From UBA7672 sp044224605 (lineage in GTDB: Bacteria; Pseudomonadota; Alphaproteobacteria; Caulobacterales; Hyphomonadaceae), in the NCBI GenBank assembly GCA_044224605.1, contig JBGAKC010000008.1, positions 62,001 through 126,000 on the forward strand: a stretch of DNA of 64,000 nt, given 5' to 3'. Below are positions 60,508-64,000 of the stretch, piece after piece. The first letter of the stretch is position 1, and every line of letters starts with the position of its first letter. The position numbers and the translations under genes are program-made. Below the pieces are notes generated by a model. The model ran no database searches, had not been told where the DNA came from, and saw only the letters and a program-made list of their open reading frames with translations.

Positions 60508-62130
60508 CTAGGTCAGCAGGGCGCGTTCCTGGGCGCGGATGTCGACGATGATCTCCGGCTTTTCCTTGAAGACCATCATGTTACGCTGGCTCGCCGTGTA
60601 GGCGGGCCAGGCGGGGACGTTGGCGTTGGAGGGGTCGCCTGTCCTGGCGAAGGCGAGCCAGCTTTCCGACATCTGGTCGGCGATGGCTTGCGCATCCGGG
60701 CCTGTGCCGGACATGGAGGCGGACTTCGCGACGTTGTCGAAGACCATGCCGATGTCGAGCGCGTGCGGGACGTAGCGCTTTCCGTCCATGACGGGCGTGC
60801 GCCAGTCGAGCTGGTAGAAGTAGACGGGCGCGCCGCCGGCGGCCGACTTGCGGTCCGCGATGGTGACGCTGCGCGCGAAGAAGCGCGCGTCGGCGCCGGC
60901 CATGAAATAGAGCTCGTCCGGTTTGATGTCTGGATGGTTCTTCCTGTAGAGGTCGATGATCTTCTTCGGATCCTTTGCCGGGAACGCCTTCTTGAGGGCG
61001 CCGGGAAGCGTCTCGAAGGTGAGATCGAACAGCGCCGGGTTTGTCGCGCCGTCGAGCGATGTGCCTTCGGTGCGGTTTGAGCCGATGAGGAGGGGCACAT
61101 CCGCCGATTGCGGCGGGGCGTCCGGATCGAACGGATTGCGCGTGATGGAGCGGCCATCGACGACGGGGCTGGAGCCGATTGCGGCGGCGTTGCCTTCGGC
61201 GGCGGCCTGGATGTCGGCAACGGGCTTGGCGAGGATGTCGGCGATGTTGGCCTTGGTGAGGCCGAGCTTCTTGACGACCTCGTCTGCGGCCTTGCGGGAG
61301 TCTTCCTGCGTGGCGTGCGTTACCCGCGGGCCGGACTGGACGACGGCGCGGTGGAAGAGGCCTTTCGCGCCGTCCATGGCCATCAGCGTGCAGACCTTCG
61401 AGCCGCCGCCGGATTCACCGAAGATGAGCACCTTGTTCGGATCGCCGCCGAAAGCCGCGATGTTGTCGCGCACCCATCTCAGAGAATGAATCATGTCGAG
61501 CGCTCCGACGGCGCCTGAATCCTCGAACGGCGCGCCATAGCCGGCGAGGTTGAGATAGCCGAACATGTTGAGGCGGTGGTTGGTGGTGACGACAACCACA
61601 TCGCCTCGTTTGGCGAGGCGCACGCCGTCGTAGGCGTAGGACGAGCCCGAGCCTGTCGCGAACCCGCCGCCGTGGAACCAGACGAGGACCGGGCGTTTCT
61701 TGTCGTCGGCCGCAGGCGTCCAGACGTTGAGGAAGAGGCAGTCTTCCGATGTGGGCAGCGGCGGATCGGGACGCCACGACTTGAAGAGGCCGCCGCCATC
61801 GCCGCCGACGCCCTGCGGGGCGGAGTTGGCGTAGGCGAGCGCGTCTTTCGTGTCGGTCCAGGGCTCGGGGTCTTTCGGCGGCTGGAAGCGGGTGGTGGAG
61901 GTGTCGGCGCCGTAGCGCACGCCCTTGAAGACGGAGACACCGTCTTCGAGCTGGCCCTTCACCTTGCCGAACTTGGTGGCGACGATCGGGTTCGGGTCTG
62001 GCGCGTCGGCGACGGGTACTGCCGGCTTGCTGTCGCAGGCGGCGAGCGCGCCGCCCGCGGTTGCGACGGCGATGACGGCGACTGACGCTTTCAGAATGGC
62101 CCGGCGGCTGCCGAAGTTCAGGTCTTCCAT
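60508..62130 (-). CDS. Type-B carboxylesterase, exported
   Basis: A 540-residue carboxylesterase/lipase. The N-terminus SRRAILKASVAVIAVATAGG ALAAC combines a twin-Arg-like motif and lipobox (Cys32). Nucleophile Ser240 (FGESGGGSKV), oxyanion WFHGGGFATGS, EDCLFLNVWTP and His in RYVPHALDIGMVF, as in the alpha/beta-hydrolase family COesterase. GGAGAG precedes the ATG. Ester substrate unknown. Confidence 0.93.
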   Translation of the reverse strand: MEDLNFGSRRAILKASVAVIAVATAGGALAACDSKPAVPVADAPDPNPIVATKFGKVKGQLEDGVSVFKGVRYGADTSTTRFQPPKDPEPWTDTKDALAYANSAPQGVGGDGGGLFKSWRPDPPLPTSEDCLFLNVWTPAADDKKRPVLVWFHGGGFATGSGSSYAYDGVRLAKRGDVVVVTTNHRLNMFGYLNLAGYGAPFEDSGAVGALDMIHSLRWVRDNIAAFGGDPNKVLIFGESGGGSKVCTLMAMDGAKGLFHRAVVQSGPRVTHATQEDSRKAADEVVKKLGLTKANIADILAKPVADIQAAAEGNAAAIGSSPVVDGRSITRNPFDPDAPPQSADVPLLIGSNRTEGTSLDGATNPALFDLTFETLPGALKKAFPAKDPKKIIDLYRKNHPDIKPDELYFMAGADARFFARSVTIADRKSAAGGAPVYFYQLDWRTPVMDGKRYVPHALDIGMVFDNVAKSASMSGTGPDAQAIADQMSESWLAFARTGDPSNANVPAWPAYTASQRNMMVFKEKPEIIVDIRAQERALLT

Positions 62131-62269
62131 GTGTCTCTCCCTCCGCATCCGGTCTCTTGCCGGGATGTCAGTTGCGGACGTTACGATTCCGGACATGATG
62201 CGTCCATCGACATTGGATGAAGATCCGGAGAGCTGGTCGCTGACGGGCCCGCACTGGAAAGAGGCGCAC

Positions 62270-62692
62270 ATGACACCGTCAGGATTCCCCGCAGGCTTCG
62301 AGCCACATTTCCGTAAATCGCCGCTGACTGATCCCTGGGAGCCGCTCTATTCGAAGCGGTTGCCCGACAGGATTGTTCTCGGACTTCACGCCCGCGCGCC
62401 GCATACGAACGCGCGGGGCATGCTGCATGGCGGCTTGATCGCCGCGCTGGCCGACAATGCAATGGGCTTGTCGTGCGTAGCGGCGATGACCAGCGAGGGA
62501 CGCAAGCCCGAGGGCGGGCTCGTTACCGTTTCGATGGCGACCGATTTCATCGGCGTGGCGAAGATGGGCCAGTGGGTGGAGTTCGACACGCAGTATGTGA
62601 AGACGGGTAAGTCGCTGTGCTTTGCGCAGGCCTTCGTGATGGCGAACGGCGAGGTGATCGCGCGGGCCGATGCGCGCTTCAAGGTCTGGTAG
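62270..62692 (+). CDS. PaaI-type hotdog thioesterase
   Basis: A 140-residue acyl-CoA thioesterase of the hotdog fold. The HGG motif (RGMLHGGLIAALADNAMGLS) and the following strands VTVSMATDFIGVAKMGQWVE and SLCFAQAFVMANGEVIARAD are typical. GAAAGAGG lies before ATG 62270; upstream in-frame ATGs at 62195/62198 would add 24-25 residues. Adjacent by one base to the convergent gene stop. Confidence 0.87.
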   Translation: MTPSGFPAGFEPHFRKSPLTDPWEPLYSKRLPDRIVLGLHARAPHTNARGMLHGGLIAALADNAMGLSCVAAMTSEGRKPEGGLVTVSMATDFIGVAKMGQWVEFDTQYVKTGKSLCFAQAFVMANGEVIARADARFKVW

Positions 62693-63403
62693 TCAAACCG
62701 CCCACGGCTTGGTCGGCTGGTTGAGGATCATGATCTTCTGCCAGATCTTGCGCGACAGCGATGTCGTGAGGTCCTCGATCTCGTTGACTGCGTCAATGAT
62801 GACGGGGTCGCGCATGTTCTGCATGTAGAGTGCGGCGAGCTTGCCGGTGAGCGACAGCATCTCCGAGCAGTAGTCGAGATAGCGCATCAGCTCGAACTCG
62901 GTGAGGTCGTTCTTTTCCGACGAAGCTGTCGAGGTATAGCCCCTCGAGAGTTGCGCCGGGTCTTTCGTAAGCTGATGCATGTCCACGACATGGGCAATGG
63001 ACCGCAGCTCATGCAGGTCGGCCAGCACGCGCTGGCGGCGCATATTGGATTCGACATTGAGCAGGAACCAGACGGCGGCGCCGGCAAGGGCGACGATGTT
63101 GAGGATGGCCTCGACGCCCTGGATGGCGTCGAAGGCTTCGGTGCTCACGCGCAACGACCCCACGGACGACAGGGTCCAGATCACGCCGCCTGCGCCGAGC
63201 GCCAGGGCTAGCGCCACACCGGAGCGGAGGAGGAGGTTGGGGCGGGAAACCCAGGACAGGCGCTGCCGGTCCTCGCGCGCGATCGCCAGCAGTTCGGCGC
63301 AGAGTTTCGCAAGGCCACGATTGGGGAAGCGCTCCTCGATGCGGTGGAGCAGCGTCTCGATCGTGGCTTCGATGCGATCTGCGTTCAGCGAACGGTATGC
63401 CAT
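62693..63403 (-). CDS. Membrane protein of unknown function
   Basis: A 236-residue protein with an N-terminal helical region, two hydrophobic segments (about 60-82 and 99-115, LLLRSGVALALALGAGGVIW and ILNIVALAGAAVWFLLNVES) and a long helical C-terminal cytoplasmic part (QRVLADLHELRSIAHVVDMH, FELMRYLDYCSEMLSLTGKL). No family recognised. Confidence 0.82.
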   Translation of the reverse strand: MAYRSLNADRIEATIETLLHRIEERFPNRGLAKLCAELLAIAREDRQRLSWVSRPNLLLRSGVALALALGAGGVIWTLSSVGSLRVSTEAFDAIQGVEAILNIVALAGAAVWFLLNVESNMRRQRVLADLHELRSIAHVVDMHQLTKDPAQLSRGYTSTASSEKNDLTEFELMRYLDYCSEMLSLTGKLAALYMQNMRDPVIIDAVNEIEDLTTSLSRKIWQKIMILNQPTKPWAV

Positions 63404-63442
63404 GGCGAAGTAATGCCGTGGCTTCTGGCGGGCGGGAAGAGG

Positions 63443-64000
63443 CTATTCGCCGGCTTCGTCCTTATAGCCGACGAGATGCAGCGGTCTTGCTTTCCTGCCT
63501 TCGAGTTCGGCCCAGCGGGCGAGGGCGTCGTCGCGGCCGTGCGTGACCCAGAGTTCGTCCGGGTTCACCTCGCGCACGGTCTGCGTGAGTTCGTCCCAGT
63601 CGGCATGATCCGAAAGCACCAGCGGGAGTTCGATGCCGCCGGCCTTGGCGCGCTGGCGAATGCTCATCCAGCCGGAGGCGAAGGCGACGACCGGGTCGGG
63701 GAAGCGCTGGGCCCAGGGCGTGTTGGAGGCAGAGGGCGGGCAGATGATGATCCTGCCGGCGAACTTCTCGCTCTCGCCTTTTTGCCTCTGCTCCAGCGTT
63801 GCGGGCTCCATCGGGCCTAGATCGACGCCGAGACGCTCGTACATGTCGCACAGCTCCTTCATGGCGCCGTGGATGTAGATCGTCTCGTTGTAGCCGGCGT
63901 TGCGCAGTTCGCGGATGATGCGCTGGGCTTTTCCGAAAGCGTAGGCGCCGACGAGATGGGCGCGATCCGGGAAGGCGCGGATTGACGCGAGCAGCTTGGC
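63443..64000 (-). CDS. Ligase-associated DNA damage response exonuclease (partial, 5' end outside)
   Basis: Only the C-terminal 185 residues or so are in the window; the start lies beyond 64000. The sequence is that of the metallo-beta-lactamase-fold exonuclease paired with the ATP-dependent ligase: AKLLASIRAFPDRAHLVGAY, the second metal-ligand region LVLSDHADWDELTQTVREV and VNPDELWVTHGRDDALARW. Its usual partners are the ligase at 57516 and a DEXH helicase, which would be upstream outside the window. Confidence 0.9.
   Translation of the reverse strand, partial: AKLLASIRAFPDRAHLVGAYAFGKAQRIIRELRNAGYNETIYIHGAMKELCDMYERLGVDLGPMEPATLEQRQKGESEKFAGRIIICPPSASNTPWAQRFPDPVVAFASGWMSIRQRAKAGGIELPLVLSDHADWDELTQTVREVNPDELWVTHGRDDALARWAELEGRKARPLHLVGYKDEAGE

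Overview
The window is GC-rich, densely packed chromosomal DNA from an alphaproteobacterium. Gene content and style (alpha-operon ribosomal genes, ATP12-type F1 chaperone, ispH/thrB/rnhA neighbourhood, many secreted S9/M28 peptidases, cisplatin-type ATP-dependent DNA ligase, abundant lipoproteins) fit Caulobacterales, perhaps Hyphomonadaceae. That placement is an inference from gene content; no rRNA or other marker RNA lies in the window. I saw no tRNA, rRNA, CRISPR array, prophage or intact insertion sequence.

Layout. 0-2.1 kb: end of the ribosomal alpha operon (rpsM-rpsK-rpoA-rplQ) closed by a textbook terminator. 2.2-11.8 kb: a run of plus-strand genes, often overlapping by ATGA or GTGA: an ExbD-like lipoprotein coupled to a Deg/HtrA protease, rarA, an S9 peptidase, two RluA-family pseudouridine synthases flanking crcB, a TPR-2OG oxygenase and the ATP12 chaperone. 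12-25.9 kb: a GCPII-like M28 peptidase, an APH-fold phosphotransferase, purD, xseA (disrupted by a 76-bp tandem duplication), a second M28 peptidase, an HTH-glyoxalase fusion, a DUF442-type phosphatase, a YqgE/AlgH protein and a peroxiredoxin. 25.9-36.3 kb: an SPFH/NfeD pair, rnhA-(membrane protein)-thrB-sulfatase-ispH on the minus strand, then argS and a GNAT enzyme. 36.5-49.7 kb: a third M28 peptidase, pirin, a lipoprotein hydrolase, a methyltransferase-like protein lacking a recognisable SAM site, leucine dehydrogenase, a ThiO-like oxidase, acyl-CoA dehydrogenase, a duplicated lipocalin-like lipoprotein and two SDRs. 50-64 kb: a repeat-rich gap, a tyrosine phosphatase, two receiver-domain proteins (one lacking the phospho-acceptor Asp), divergent from a PII signalling protein carrying an N-terminal ribbon-helix-helix domain, a membrane HExxH protein, an MscS channel, the DNA ligase, a type-B carboxylesterase, a hotdog thioesterase and the start-less end of a ligase-associated exonuclease.

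The most striking item is the 52.4-55.7 kb signalling locus. There a complete PII protein, with all nucleotide/2-oxoglutarate residues and Tyr51, is continuous in frame with an apparent DNA-binding ribbon-helix-helix domain. An internal Shine-Dalgarno and ATG sit exactly at the canonical PII start, and a palindrome lies upstream. It would be a candidate metabolite-sensing transcription factor that could also yield free PII. Other points: the xseA duplication, whose second copy differs only at synonymous sites; the receiver/pseudo-receiver pair; and at least three families of dispersed palindromic repeats that fill most of the non-coding gaps.
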